Source: Pirellulales bacterium (GTDB lineage Bacteria > Planctomycetota > Planctomycetia > Pirellulales > Thermoguttaceae). Taken from it: a DNA stretch of 7,290 bases. Under the pieces are notes generated by a model that had not been told where the DNA came from, searched no databases, and saw only the letters and a list, made by a program, of their open reading frames with translations. The translations under genes and the position numbers were made by a program. The stretch lies in contig DAOWNK010000163.1 in NCBI GenBank assembly GCA_030642635.1, positions 1 through 7,290 on the forward strand, given 5' to 3'. This document shows, piece by piece, positions 1 through 6,578 of this stretch. Position 1 is the first letter of the stretch, and every line of letters starts with the position of its first letter.

Positions 1-30
1 CCAACCCGTAATTTTAGGTTTGACAAAGCA

Positions 31-51
31 CTAGCCCCTGACCCCTGTCCC
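31..51 (-). repeat. Three-unit G-rich heptamer repeat, related to the 4481-4536 array
   Basis: On the plus strand this reads CTAGCCC, CTGACCC, CTGTCCC. On the minus strand it is three G-run heptamers of the same style as the larger array (GGG followed by a C/T/A-rich tail). It ends one base after the stop codon of the synthetase/acetyltransferase gene, on that gene's sense strand. With only three units, shared ancestry with the larger array is plausible but not certain. Confidence 0.5.
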
Positions 52-52
52 T

Positions 53-2740
53 TCACACCACGGCCTTGCTGACCAGTACGACGTCTTCTTCTTGCTGGTC
101 GTCCATCTCGAATCCGCGGTTGCGGAAAGTGGCCAACATGCGTGAGTTCTCTTTGGAGGTCTCGGCCACAACTCGTTTCACATCCCATCGGCCGGCGATC
201 TCCAGGCAGTAGTCGGTAAGCAGCCCGCCCAGTCCGTGCCCGTGCCAGCGGTCCACCACGATCACGGCGTACTCGGCCACCTCGTGGTCCACGTCGGCGA
301 CCAGCCGGCCCACGCCGATCAGCTTCCGCTGGCCGTCCTCTTCCACCTCGGCGACAATCCCCAGTTCTCGGTCGTAGTCGATAAAGCAGTATCGTGTGGC
401 CATCTCGTGCGTCGTCTTCTTGAACAGGTAGCTGAAGCGGAACCAGATAGATTGGGTCGAGCAGCTCCCGAGCAGGTCGTGCCACATCGGCTCGTCTTCC
501 GGTTTGATCGGACGCAATATAACAGGCGTGCCGTCCTTGAGTTTCCGCTGGCTGACGAACTCCTCCGGGTACGGCCGGATGGCCAAGTGGGCATACGGAC
601 GGACCGAGTGCGCCACCATGTCGCGGTCGACCACCACGCGGGCGTCCAGCGCGATAACGTCCTCCGGGGTAACCAGTAGCGGGTTGATGTCCAGTTCCTT
701 AACCTCCGGATAATCGGCGACCAGGTACGAAAACCGCATGAGGATTTCCACAAGCCGGTCGATGTTGGCCCCGGGCTTGCCGCGATAGCCTTGCAGCAGC
801 GGCCACGATTTGAGCGATTCGAGCATCTTTCGCGCCAGCGATTCGTTAAGCGGCGGCAAGGCCAACGCCCGATCGCGGAACACTTCGGCCGCTGTGCCGC
901 CCATCCCCACCATAATCACCGCGCCGAACACCGGGTCCTTCTTCGTGCCCAGTATCAACTCGAAGCTGTTCGGATAAGTGACCATCTTCTGGACGGTTGC
1001 GCCCAGGATATGTGCGTCGGGGCGTTTCTCGACGGCCGAGGAGATCATCCGTTCGAACGCCGTGCGGACCTTCTCGTCGTTGGCCAGATCAAGCACAACA
1101 CCGCCAACGTCGGTCTTGTGCGTGATGTCGGGCGAATGGATTTTCAGCACCACCGGATAGCCGATCTTGGCGGCCACCTCGACGGCCTCCTCGGCGGTTC
1201 TGGCCAACTGCGGCTTGGTGATCGGTATCTCGTACGCCTCCAAAAACGCCTTCGATACGTTTTCCGAAAGAATGTCGTTCCCCTCGGTCAGGATCGTGTC
1301 GAAAATCCCACGCAACCGGCGTCGGTCCAGGGTGAATTCCATTGGGATGTCGCGCGGCGTCTCATGCAGAGTTTCCAAGTTTCGGGCGTAGGAAACCAGG
1401 TGCATGAACGCACGGACCGCCTTCTCGGGTGTGGTGTAGGTCGGAATTCCCGCTTCGCTGAGCAATCGCATACCCTCGCTGACCACGCGGCCGCCCATCC
1501 ATGCCGTCAACACCGGCTTGTGTGCTTCTGATGCCGCCCGGGCGACCGCCTCGGCGGTGGCAGTCGGATCGGTCATCGCCTGGGGTGTAAGGATTACCAA
1601 CACGGCATCCACCCCTTTATCCTTCAGCACCACGTCGACCGTTTTCGCAAACCGATCGGGCGGTGCGTCGCCGAGCACGTCGATCGGGTTGCCGCGCGAC
1701 CAACACGGCGGCAAAAACTCGTCGAGTTGGTCCATCGTCTCATCGCAGATGGTTGCCAGCTTGCCGTTGCTGTCGATCAGCGCGTCGGTGGTCATCACAC
1801 CCGGCCCGCCTGCGTTGGTGACGATCGCCAACCGGTCGCCTTTGGGCGATTCCTGCTTGGCCAATAGTTCGGCGCAGTCGAACATCTCTTCGATCTGGAA
1901 TATTCGCTCGATACCGGCGCGCTGAAACGCAGCCTCGTAAACAGCGTCTACGCCCGCCATGGCCCCGGTGTGTGACGCGGCGGCCTGGGCCGACTCGGTG
2001 AACCGGCCCGCCTTGTAGGCCACTATCGGCTTGGTTCGGGCGAACGCCCGGGCGGCGGACATGAACTCCCGGGCCTCGCTGATCGACTCGATGTACAAAA
2101 TGATTGAGCGAGTCTCCGTCTGAGACCCGAAATAGTCGATTAGGTCGCCCATGTTCACATCGAGCGTGTTGCCCACCGAAACGAAGTACGAAAACCCGAC
2201 CCCCTCGTCAATGGCCCAGTCCAACACCGAGGTGCAAAGCGCCCCGGACTGCGAGATAAAGCCGACGTGCCCCTCCTCGGGCGTAGCGGTGGCGAAACTG
2301 GCGTTCAGCGCGATGCTCGGCACGATTATGCCAAGGCAATTCGGCCCTAGAATTCGCATCCCATCGTATTTTTTCTGCTCATCGAGTATCTGTTGTTCCA
2401 GTTTTCTGCCTTCCTTGCCGATTTCTCGGAAGCCGGCCGATATAACCACAATGCCGCGCGTGCCGGCCTCGCCGCAATTGTGTACGATTCCCGGCACCGT
2501 ACGTGCAGGGGTGCATACTACCGCCAGGTCCGGCGGATGAGGAAGACTGGGTATATCGCGATACGCCTGGATACCCTGCACCGACTCGTGCTTCGGGTTG
2601 ACCGGATAGACCACGCCGCGGAAACCCGAGCCGACCAGGTTCCGCAAAACCGTGCAGCCGACGCTGGTGGGTTTGTCGCTGGCCCCGATTACTGCAATTC
2701 GATGTGGTTCGAAAATCTTGTCAAGGTTTCTGATGCTCAT
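53..2740 (-). CDS. NDP-forming acyl-CoA synthetase fused to a GNAT acetyltransferase (Pat/PatZ-like architecture)
   Basis: Of 895 residues, about 8-140 form a CoA-binding Rossmann domain (IAVIGASDKPTSVG, residues 15-28). Residues 155-300 are the succinyl-CoA-ligase-like flavodoxin domain, with ASHTGAMAG placing a candidate phospho-histidine at His257. Residues 495-700 are an ATP-grasp domain, with SPDITHKTDVGGV placing the second histidine at His541. Residues 735-880 are a GNAT domain with acetyl-CoA loop RWHGHG (831-836) and an acidic residue, Glu823, where Pat enzymes have their catalytic glutamate. The family makes acyl-CoA plus ATP/GTP reversibly, or, as Pat, acetylates lysines of metabolic enzymes such as acetyl-CoA synthetase. 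Both synthetase histidines appear intact, so both activities are possible. The ATG at 2740 is chosen because homology begins there, AGAAG precedes it and a promoter lies upstream. The frame stays open to 2974, but that stretch looks non-coding. Substrate is not readable. Cytoplasmic. Confidence 0.93.
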   Translation of the reverse strand: MSIRNLDKIFEPHRIAVIGASDKPTSVGCTVLRNLVGSGFRGVVYPVNPKHESVQGIQAYRDIPSLPHPPDLAVVCTPARTVPGIVHNCGEAGTRGIVVISAGFREIGKEGRKLEQQILDEQKKYDGMRILGPNCLGIIVPSIALNASFATATPEEGHVGFISQSGALCTSVLDWAIDEGVGFSYFVSVGNTLDVNMGDLIDYFGSQTETRSIILYIESISEAREFMSAARAFARTKPIVAYKAGRFTESAQAAASHTGAMAGVDAVYEAAFQRAGIERIFQIEEMFDCAELLAKQESPKGDRLAIVTNAGGPGVMTTDALIDSNGKLATICDETMDQLDEFLPPCWSRGNPIDVLGDAPPDRFAKTVDVVLKDKGVDAVLVILTPQAMTDPTATAEAVARAASEAHKPVLTAWMGGRVVSEGMRLLSEAGIPTYTTPEKAVRAFMHLVSYARNLETLHETPRDIPMEFTLDRRRLRGIFDTILTEGNDILSENVSKAFLEAYEIPITKPQLARTAEEAVEVAAKIGYPVVLKIHSPDITHKTDVGGVVLDLANDEKVRTAFERMISSAVEKRPDAHILGATVQKMVTYPNSFELILGTKKDPVFGAVIMVGMGGTAAEVFRDRALALPPLNESLARKMLESLKSWPLLQGYRGKPGANIDRLVEILMRFSYLVADYPEVKELDINPLLVTPEDVIALDARVVVDRDMVAHSVRPYAHLAIRPYPEEFVSQRKLKDGTPVILRPIKPEDEPMWHDLLGSCSTQSIWFRFSYLFKKTTHEMATRYCFIDYDRELGIVAEVEEDGQRKLIGVGRLVADVDHEVAEYAVIVVDRWHGHGLGGLLTDYCLEIAGRWDVKRVVAETSKENSRMLATFRNRGFEMDDQQEEDVVLVSKAVV

Positions 2741-2777
2741 TATGCTTCTCGATGATCGTTTGGTTTTTGTGGGACAT

Positions 2778-2805
2778 ATTCTATCAGTCAAGTATAGGTT
2801 GGCAA
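2778..2805 (-). promoter_or_regulatory. Predicted sigma-70-type promoter of the synthetase/acetyltransferase gene
   Basis: Read on the minus strand, TTGCCA (2805-2800) is a 5/6 match to the -35 box. After a 16-base spacer, TAGAAT (2783-2778) is a 5/6 match to the -10 box. It is preceded by TGA, which gives an extended -10 (TGnTAGAAT). Transcription would start near 2771, leaving a leader of about 30 bases before the ATG at 2740, with AGAAG as a weak ribosome site. The position supports the 895-residue start over the longer open frame, because this promoter lies inside the extended frame. This is motif matching only. Confidence 0.5.
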
Positions 2806-2930
2806 GCCCGGCAGTATATATGTGTCGGCGCAAGCCGCGAATCCGTTGAGGATTGCGTTGAACTATCCGGTCGCAAAGGCAGGGTCGATCTGGCCGCATG
2901 TGACGGCTATAGCGCCGCTGCCGATTACAC

Positions 2931-3016
2931 CCATTTAGCCCCGGGTGAATACACCCGGGGCCAGTGGGAAACATTCGCCACGTTTGCCCGCCGTGTATTC
3001 ACGGCGGGCTAAATGG
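2931..3016. repeat. REPIN-like two-hairpin inverted repeat (element A)
   Basis: The ends are a perfect 11-base inverted repeat, CCATTTAGCCC (2931-2941) against GGGCTAAATGG (3006-3016). Inside each half is a perfect 10-base-pair hairpin. The left stem is 2938-2947 with 2952-2961 and loop AATA. The right stem is 2986-2995 with 3000-3009 and loop TATT. Reverse-complemented, the right unit has the same head and the same GTGAATACAC apex as the left one, but a different stem (GGG/CCC in one, GCC/GGC in the other). Pairing is therefore kept while bases change. A 24-base spacer separates the units. This is the design of a REP doublet mobilised by RAYT-type transposases, though no transposase is present here. 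It lies just past the permease stop codon. No T-run follows either hairpin, so it is not a classical terminator. Confidence 0.85.
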
Positions 3017-3037
3017 AGGAATTGTGAACCACTGACT

Positions 3038-4471
3038 TTATATCTCCATGCGGATCAGCAGGAAATAGGCGACCAGCACAATCGCCATGACGTACATGAG
3101 CCATTTCACCTCGCGGCCTTGGCCGGCGGTGAGCTTGATGATCGGGTAGGCGATGAACCCCAACGCCAACCCGTCGGCTATCGAGTAGGTCATCGGGATG
3201 CCGATGATAATCAGGAAAGTCGGCATAGACTCGGCATAGTTCGACCAGTCGATTTTCATGACGTTCCGCATCATCATCGACCCGACCACGACCAGCGCCG
3301 GTGCGGTTATCGGCGGGTAGCTGCCGACCATCTCGATAATCGGATAAAACAGCAGTGCGGCAATGAACAGCAACCCGGTGGTCACGGCGGTAAGTCCGGT
3401 CCGCCCGCCTTGCTCCACGCCGGCGGCGCTTTCGATAAAGCTGGTTACCGTACTGGTGCCCAGTGCGGCCCCGGCGACCGTGCCCACAGCGTCGGACATC
3501 AGTGCACGATTCGCCCGCGGCAGCTTGTTGTCCTTGACCAGCCCGGCCTGCTCGCTTACGCCGATCAGCGTGCCCAACGTGTCGAACAGGTCCATGAAGA
3601 GGAAGATGAGGATAAACGGTGCCATCGACCACGAAAGTGCGTGAACTAAGTCCATCTTCAGCATCGTTGGGGTCATAGAAGGCGGTGCGGAGACGAGGCT
3701 GCCGGCGATGGAAAACCTGGTCATCAGCATCGACTCAGTCACCAGCTTCGATTGCGAAACCACCTCGGGCAGATACGGCATGGCGAGCCGCAACATCACG
3801 GCCAGGACGGTTGAGGCCAATATGCCCCAGATGATCGAGCCTCGCACGCGCCGAGCGTGCAGCCCGGCGGTGACCAGCAGTCCGAAGAAAAAAACAATCA
3901 GGTCCGGCGAGGCGAACTTCGGGTTCAGTTTCACGGCGGTTCCGGGGTCTTTTAATACCAGCCCGGTATTCTGCAGTCCGATAAAGGCTATAAACAGCCC
4001 GATTCCGATGGCGATGCCGTTGCGCATGCTGGGGCTGATCGCCTCGAGCAGCATCTCGCGGACACCGAACAATGTGAGCAGCAAAAACAGCACGCCGGCA
4101 AGGAATACCACGCCCAAGGCGACCTGCCATGCCGAGGTCTCGCCGGCGTCGATCTGCACTGCGAACGCAACCGCTGCGGCTGGAATCACCGAGAACACGA
4201 AGAAAAAGTTCTCGCCCATACCCGGCGCCTGGGCGATGGGGTATCGGGCGTAAAGACCCATAATGAGTGTGGCCAGCGCGGCGGCCAGACAGGTTGCGGT
4301 AGTGACCGAGCCGAAATCCATGCCCGTTGAGAAGCCGAACATCTCGCCGGAGAGCACTGCCGGCTGGACGAAAATGATATATGCCATCGTCAAAAACGTG
4401 GTCAAACCGGCCAGCAACTCGGTGCGTATGGTAGTATTGTGTTCGGAGAGTTTAAAGAATTTATCGAGCAT
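3038..4471 (-). CDS. NCS2 purine permease, AzgA/PbuG-like (guanine/hypoxanthine or adenine uptake)
   Basis: This 477-residue inner-membrane protein is rich in hydrophobic helices throughout. Family motifs are the N-terminal RTELLAGLTTFLTMAYIIF (16-34), APGMGENFF (82-90), the MDLFDTLGTLIGV stretch (293-305), GTSTVTSFIESAAG (338-351, with the conserved Glu347 region), GGRTGLTAV (355-363) and TYSIADGLALGFI (428-440). These are typical of the AzgA branch, which takes up purine nucleobases by proton symport. The exact base cannot be told from sequence. APGMGENFF replaces the more usual APGMGLNAFF, a small deviation in a substrate-site helix. Length and N-terminus (MLDKFFKL) fit the family, which supports the ATG at 4471 even though no Shine-Dalgarno precedes it. 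A G-rich heptamer array begins 9 bases upstream of the start codon. The synthetase gene follows in the same direction after 297 bases, but it has its own promoter candidate, so co-transcription is doubtful. Confidence 0.92.
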   Translation of the reverse strand: MLDKFFKLSEHNTTIRTELLAGLTTFLTMAYIIFVQPAVLSGEMFGFSTGMDFGSVTTATCLAAALATLIMGLYARYPIAQAPGMGENFFFVFSVIPAAAVAFAVQIDAGETSAWQVALGVVFLAGVLFLLLTLFGVREMLLEAISPSMRNGIAIGIGLFIAFIGLQNTGLVLKDPGTAVKLNPKFASPDLIVFFFGLLVTAGLHARRVRGSIIWGILASTVLAVMLRLAMPYLPEVVSQSKLVTESMLMTRFSIAGSLVSAPPSMTPTMLKMDLVHALSWSMAPFILIFLFMDLFDTLGTLIGVSEQAGLVKDNKLPRANRALMSDAVGTVAGAALGTSTVTSFIESAAGVEQGGRTGLTAVTTGLLFIAALLFYPIIEMVGSYPPITAPALVVVGSMMMRNVMKIDWSNYAESMPTFLIIIGIPMTYSIADGLALGFIAYPIIKLTAGQGREVKWLMYVMAIVLVAYFLLIRMEI

Positions 4472-4480
4472 GGTATTATT

Positions 4481-4536
4481 GGGGATTAGGGATTGGGGGC
4501 TGGGGACTGGGAGCTAGGGGCTGGGGGCTGGGGTAA
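4481..4536 (+). repeat. Eight-unit degenerate G-rich heptamer array
   Basis: The 56 bases divide exactly into eight 7-base units: GGGGATT, AGGGATT, GGGGGCT, GGGGACT, GGGAGCT, AGGGGCT, GGGGGCT, GGGGTAA. Every unit has a run of at least three Gs, giving eight G-runs with short loops. The plus strand could therefore form a G-quadruplex. The array lies immediately upstream of the minus-strand permease, so the G-rich strand is the template strand and the transcript leader would be C-rich. A perfect TTGACA on the minus strand (4542-4537) abuts the array, but no -10 box is found at normal spacing. A short relative of this repeat occurs at 31-51. Confidence 0.85.
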
Positions 4537-4558
4537 TGTCAAGGAAAATACAAAAATA

Positions 4559-4643
4559 CAGTGGCATCGGCGTCTCGCCGGTGTGGCGCAACTCAAAATA
4601 ATATCCATGTTTATGCACCACCGGCGAGACGCCGGTGCCACTG
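4559..4643. repeat. REPIN-like two-hairpin inverted repeat (element B)
   Basis: The 25-base arms at 4559-4583 and 4619-4643 are inverted copies with one difference (T at 4567 against G at 4635, which can still wobble-pair). Each arm is itself a hairpin. On the left, CATCGGCG-TCT-CGCCGGTG (4565-4583) has one wobble pair. On the right, CACCGGCG-AGA-CGCCGGTG (4619-4637) is perfect over 8 pairs. Each unit carries the same CAGTGGCA-type head at its outer end. A 35-base AT-rich spacer separates them. The element lies between the divergently transcribed permease and site-2 protease genes, so it may sit in or near their promoters. Its sequence is unrelated to elements A and C. Confidence 0.87.
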
Positions 4644-4679
4644 ATTCTGTCCCTTAATTAAACGATACGAATTATCTTG

Positions 4680-5630
4680 ATGAACCATTACGAGTATATC
4701 GACCGAAACGAAAATCGCAATGATATCTACCCGGGGCGGGAGATCATTGTGGCCGAGGTGGTGACGGAACCGCCGGCGTATACGCGGCCGGCGCCGCGCC
4801 GTGTATGGTTGCCGGTGTTGCTGTTTATCGCCACATGCCTGAGCACGTTGCTTGCCGGATACGTGTATGCCGAGCATACATTCGGTTGGAAACATGCGAT
4901 AATGCAAGGCCTGATGTACGCCGTGCCGGTGATGACGATCCTTATCTGCCACGAGGCGGGGCATTTCTTTCAGGCCCGGCGTTACGGCGTCCATGCCTCG
5001 CTGCCGTACTTCATCCCGATGCCGATCACGCCGATCGGCACGTTCGGGGCGGTAATTGCCATGCAGGCACACATGGGCAACCGCAAGGCGCTGTTCGATA
5101 TCGGCATCAGCGGTCCGCTGGCCGGGCTGGTGCCGACGATCATCTTCTGCGTCGTCGGGTTGCACCTCTCGCACGTGGTCCCAGCAGCGACAAACCCGGG
5201 AGATTTCGCGCTCGGCGCACCGTACCTGTTCAAGAAGCTGATCTGGTGGATTCTAGGGCCACAGGCCGCAGGACAGATGATCGAGTTGCACCCGATGGCG
5301 TTCGCCGGTTGGGTCGGGTTGCTGGTCACCGCACTAAATCTGCTGCCGATCGGGCAACTCGACGGCGGGCACATTTTATACGGGCTGCTGCGAACCAATG
5401 CACACAAGGTCGCCACTGTGTTGCTGTTCGCCGCTGTGATGGCCGTGTTTCTGTACGGGTTGATGCACTGGGCGCTGATGCTGTTCCTGTTGATGTTGAT
5501 GGGACCGATTCACCCGCCGACCGCCGACGACAACATGCCGCTGGGCACCGCACGTCACGTGCTCGGCTGGCTCACACTGGCGTTCATCCTGATCGGATTC
5601 ACACCGACGCCGTTTGTAATCGGCCAATAA
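4680..5630 (+). CDS. Site-2 protease family membrane zinc metalloprotease (peptidase M50)
   Basis: This 316-residue integral membrane protein has zinc motif HEAGH (91-95, with catalytic Glu92) in an early helix. The second M50 motif, NLLPIGQLDGGH (220-231), supplies the third zinc ligand, Asp228. Other family features are PIGTFGAVIAM (118-128) and FDIGISGPLAG (139-149). A soluble N-terminus of about 42 residues precedes the first helix (43-63), and further helices lie near 76-95, 141-165, 208-226, 243-275 and 293-311. Site-2 proteases cut substrates such as anti-sigma factors within the membrane. No substrate or PDZ domain is visible here, and the form resembles the short EGY-like bacterial group. 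The frame also contains a TTG directly before (4677), but the adjacent ATG at 4680 is the simpler start. No clear Shine-Dalgarno is seen. The stop codon lies inside palindromic element C. No neighbour suggests a substrate. Confidence 0.92.
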   Translation: MNHYEYIDRNENRNDIYPGREIIVAEVVTEPPAYTRPAPRRVWLPVLLFIATCLSTLLAGYVYAEHTFGWKHAIMQGLMYAVPVMTILICHEAGHFFQARRYGVHASLPYFIPMPITPIGTFGAVIAMQAHMGNRKALFDIGISGPLAGLVPTIIFCVVGLHLSHVVPAATNPGDFALGAPYLFKKLIWWILGPQAAGQMIELHPMAFAGWVGLLVTALNLLPIGQLDGGHILYGLLRTNAHKVATVLLFAAVMAVFLYGLMHWALMLFLLMLMGPIHPPTADDNMPLGTARHVLGWLTLAFILIGFTPTPFVIGQ

Positions 5631-5703
5631 AGCCGCTTTGCGGTGGTCGCGCCCAACATTGTTAAACTACCGACATTGGCGCGACCATCGGTCGCGGCTT
5701 TAT
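5627..5703. repeat. REPIN-like inverted repeat (element C), possible bidirectional terminator
   Basis: The outer arms ATAAAGCCGC (5627-5636) and GCGGCTTTAT (5694-5703) are perfect inverted copies. A second 10-pair stem, TGGTCGCGCC (5644-5653) with GGCGCGACCA (5678-5687), lies inside. The halves also fold alone: CCGC-TTT-GCGG (5633-5643) on the left, and CGCGACC-ATC-GGTCGCG (5680-5696) on the right. The first three bases of the left arm overlap the protease stop codon (TAA, 5628-5630), and the element ends 8 bases before the end of the convergent kinase-like gene. Read in either direction it ends as a GC-rich stem followed by CTTTAT, which is terminator-like with a short T-run. It could therefore end transcription of both genes. 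Confidence 0.8.
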
Positions 5704-5711
5704 GGTAGGAT

Positions 5712-6431
5712 TCAATTTCGCAGTGATGGAATCGCCGCAGTGATCAGATCGATTGCGGCATCGACCCCGAGTTGCTCAACGTTGATCACCAGATCGTAGA
5801 GATGTGGGTCGTCGATATCGCGATGGAAGTATCGCCGGACGAACTCGCCACGGCCGCGATCGGTCTCCTGGATGAAGCGTTTGGCCTCGGCGTTGTTGAG
5901 TTTCATGCGTCGGGTGATTTGCTCGATGCGATACTTCTGCGAAGCGATGAGCCTGACGGCCAAGCCGTTTTTTCGCGGCAGTAGGAACTGCACTCCACGC
6001 CCTACCATAACGCAATTTTGGTTTCGCACCACTGCCAACACGATTCGGCCCAGGTGTGCGACATATTTTTCGTGAGGGATGATATTGCGATCCATCCATG
6101 TCCCAAGCACGTCGTAGACCCAGTTGCTTTGGGTTTCGTCAACCAATTCCAGCATTACGCGGGAGAGTTGGAAGCGGTTGGCAATGCGGTCTACCAGGTC
6201 TTTGTCGAAGACCTCCCAGCCGAGTTTTTGTCCTACCAGTTGGGCAATTTCGCTCCCGCCGGCACCCGACTGGCGCGATATGGCGACGTAGGCTTGCACC
6301 TGGCCGGCTAATTGACGCACTTCCTTTGTGTGCAGCGACCTTGCTTCGACCTCCTGGTTCATTACCCAGGTCTGCATTTGCTTTTCGGCCGCGGCGAGAA
6401 TTTCCGGCTGTTCACGAGTTTGCTCTTTCAC
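5712..6431 (-). CDS. Cytidylate kinase-like family protein (Cytidylate_kin2 type)
   Basis: This is a 239-residue cytoplasmic protein. Its nucleotide-binding loop is AISRQSGAGGSEIA (50-63), followed by a typical KLGWEVFDKDLV (69-80), VMVGRGVQFLL (141-151), an RLIAS strand (160-164) and the C-terminal DDPHLYDLVIN (207-217). These match the Cytidylate_kin2 family. Unlike true cytidylate kinase (GxxGxGK), the loop has Gly-Gly-Ser where the Walker-A lysine should be. The family as I know it shares this, so phosphotransfer activity and substrate are uncertain. About 48 residues, mostly charged and probably helical, precede the loop. The start is GTG at 6431. The in-frame stop at 6446-6444 rules out any longer form, and AGG/AGGGGG lies upstream as a ribosome site. 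It converges with the protease gene and diverges from the hybrid kinase gene. Confidence 0.88.
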   Translation of the reverse strand: MKEQTREQPEILAAAEKQMQTWVMNQEVEARSLHTKEVRQLAGQVQAYVAISRQSGAGGSEIAQLVGQKLGWEVFDKDLVDRIANRFQLSRVMLELVDETQSNWVYDVLGTWMDRNIIPHEKYVAHLGRIVLAVVRNQNCVMVGRGVQFLLPRKNGLAVRLIASQKYRIEQITRRMKLNNAEAKRFIQETDRGRGEFVRRYFHRDIDDPHLYDLVINVEQLGVDAAIDLITAAIPSLRN

Positions 6432-6497
6432 TTGCCTTGCCCCCTAAAGGAGTATGAGAGAAGGAATTAAGATGACGTGAACTCACCCGACAATGGA

Positions 6498-6503
6498 ATT
6501 ATA
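6498..6503 (-). promoter_or_regulatory. Predicted -10 box of the cytidylate kinase-like gene
   Basis: On the minus strand the sequence reads GCTTATAAT, with a perfect TATAAT at 6503-6498. The -35 position at 17-base spacing (TTCTTT, 6526-6521) is weak and lies in a T-rich stretch. The expected leader to the GTG at 6431 is about 60 bases. This is a motif match in the right place, with no experimental support. Confidence 0.4.
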
Positions 6504-6578
6504 AGCAGCCGGATCGAGAAAAAGAAGTGGTATTCTGCTTCACGCGGCAAATTTTGCGAAACTTTCCTGAAAACCATC

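Noticed and set aside
791..1531. A 246-residue plus-strand open frame opposite the synthetase gene
   Set aside because: It is an antisense shadow of a GC-rich gene. The product is His/Arg/Gln-rich with no recognisable fold, while the opposite strand has clear domains.
2826..2837. Small hairpin CGGC-GCAA-GCCG upstream of the synthetase promoter
   Set aside because: It has only four pairs and is expected by chance in GC-rich DNA. It is not repeated elsewhere in the window.
2741..2974. A 78-residue N-terminal extension of the synthetase open frame
   Set aside because: It is low in family-like sequence and rich in Arg/Cys/Pro. It covers a good promoter and part of repeat element A, while the family N-terminus begins exactly at the ATG at 2740.
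4475..4542. TTGACA and AATAAT flanking the heptamer array as a promoter for the permease
   Set aside because: The two boxes are 56 bases apart and AATAAT lies 3 bases from the start codon, leaving no room for a transcript leader.
2931..4643. Elements A and B read as a CRISPR array or as ends of an insertion sequence
   Set aside because: There are no evenly spaced direct repeats. The two elements differ in sequence, and the gene between them is a permease, not a transposase.
4805..5665. A 286-residue plus-strand frame overlapping the site-2 protease
   Set aside because: It is an out-of-frame Arg-rich shadow. The HEAGH and LDGGH motifs are in the other frame.
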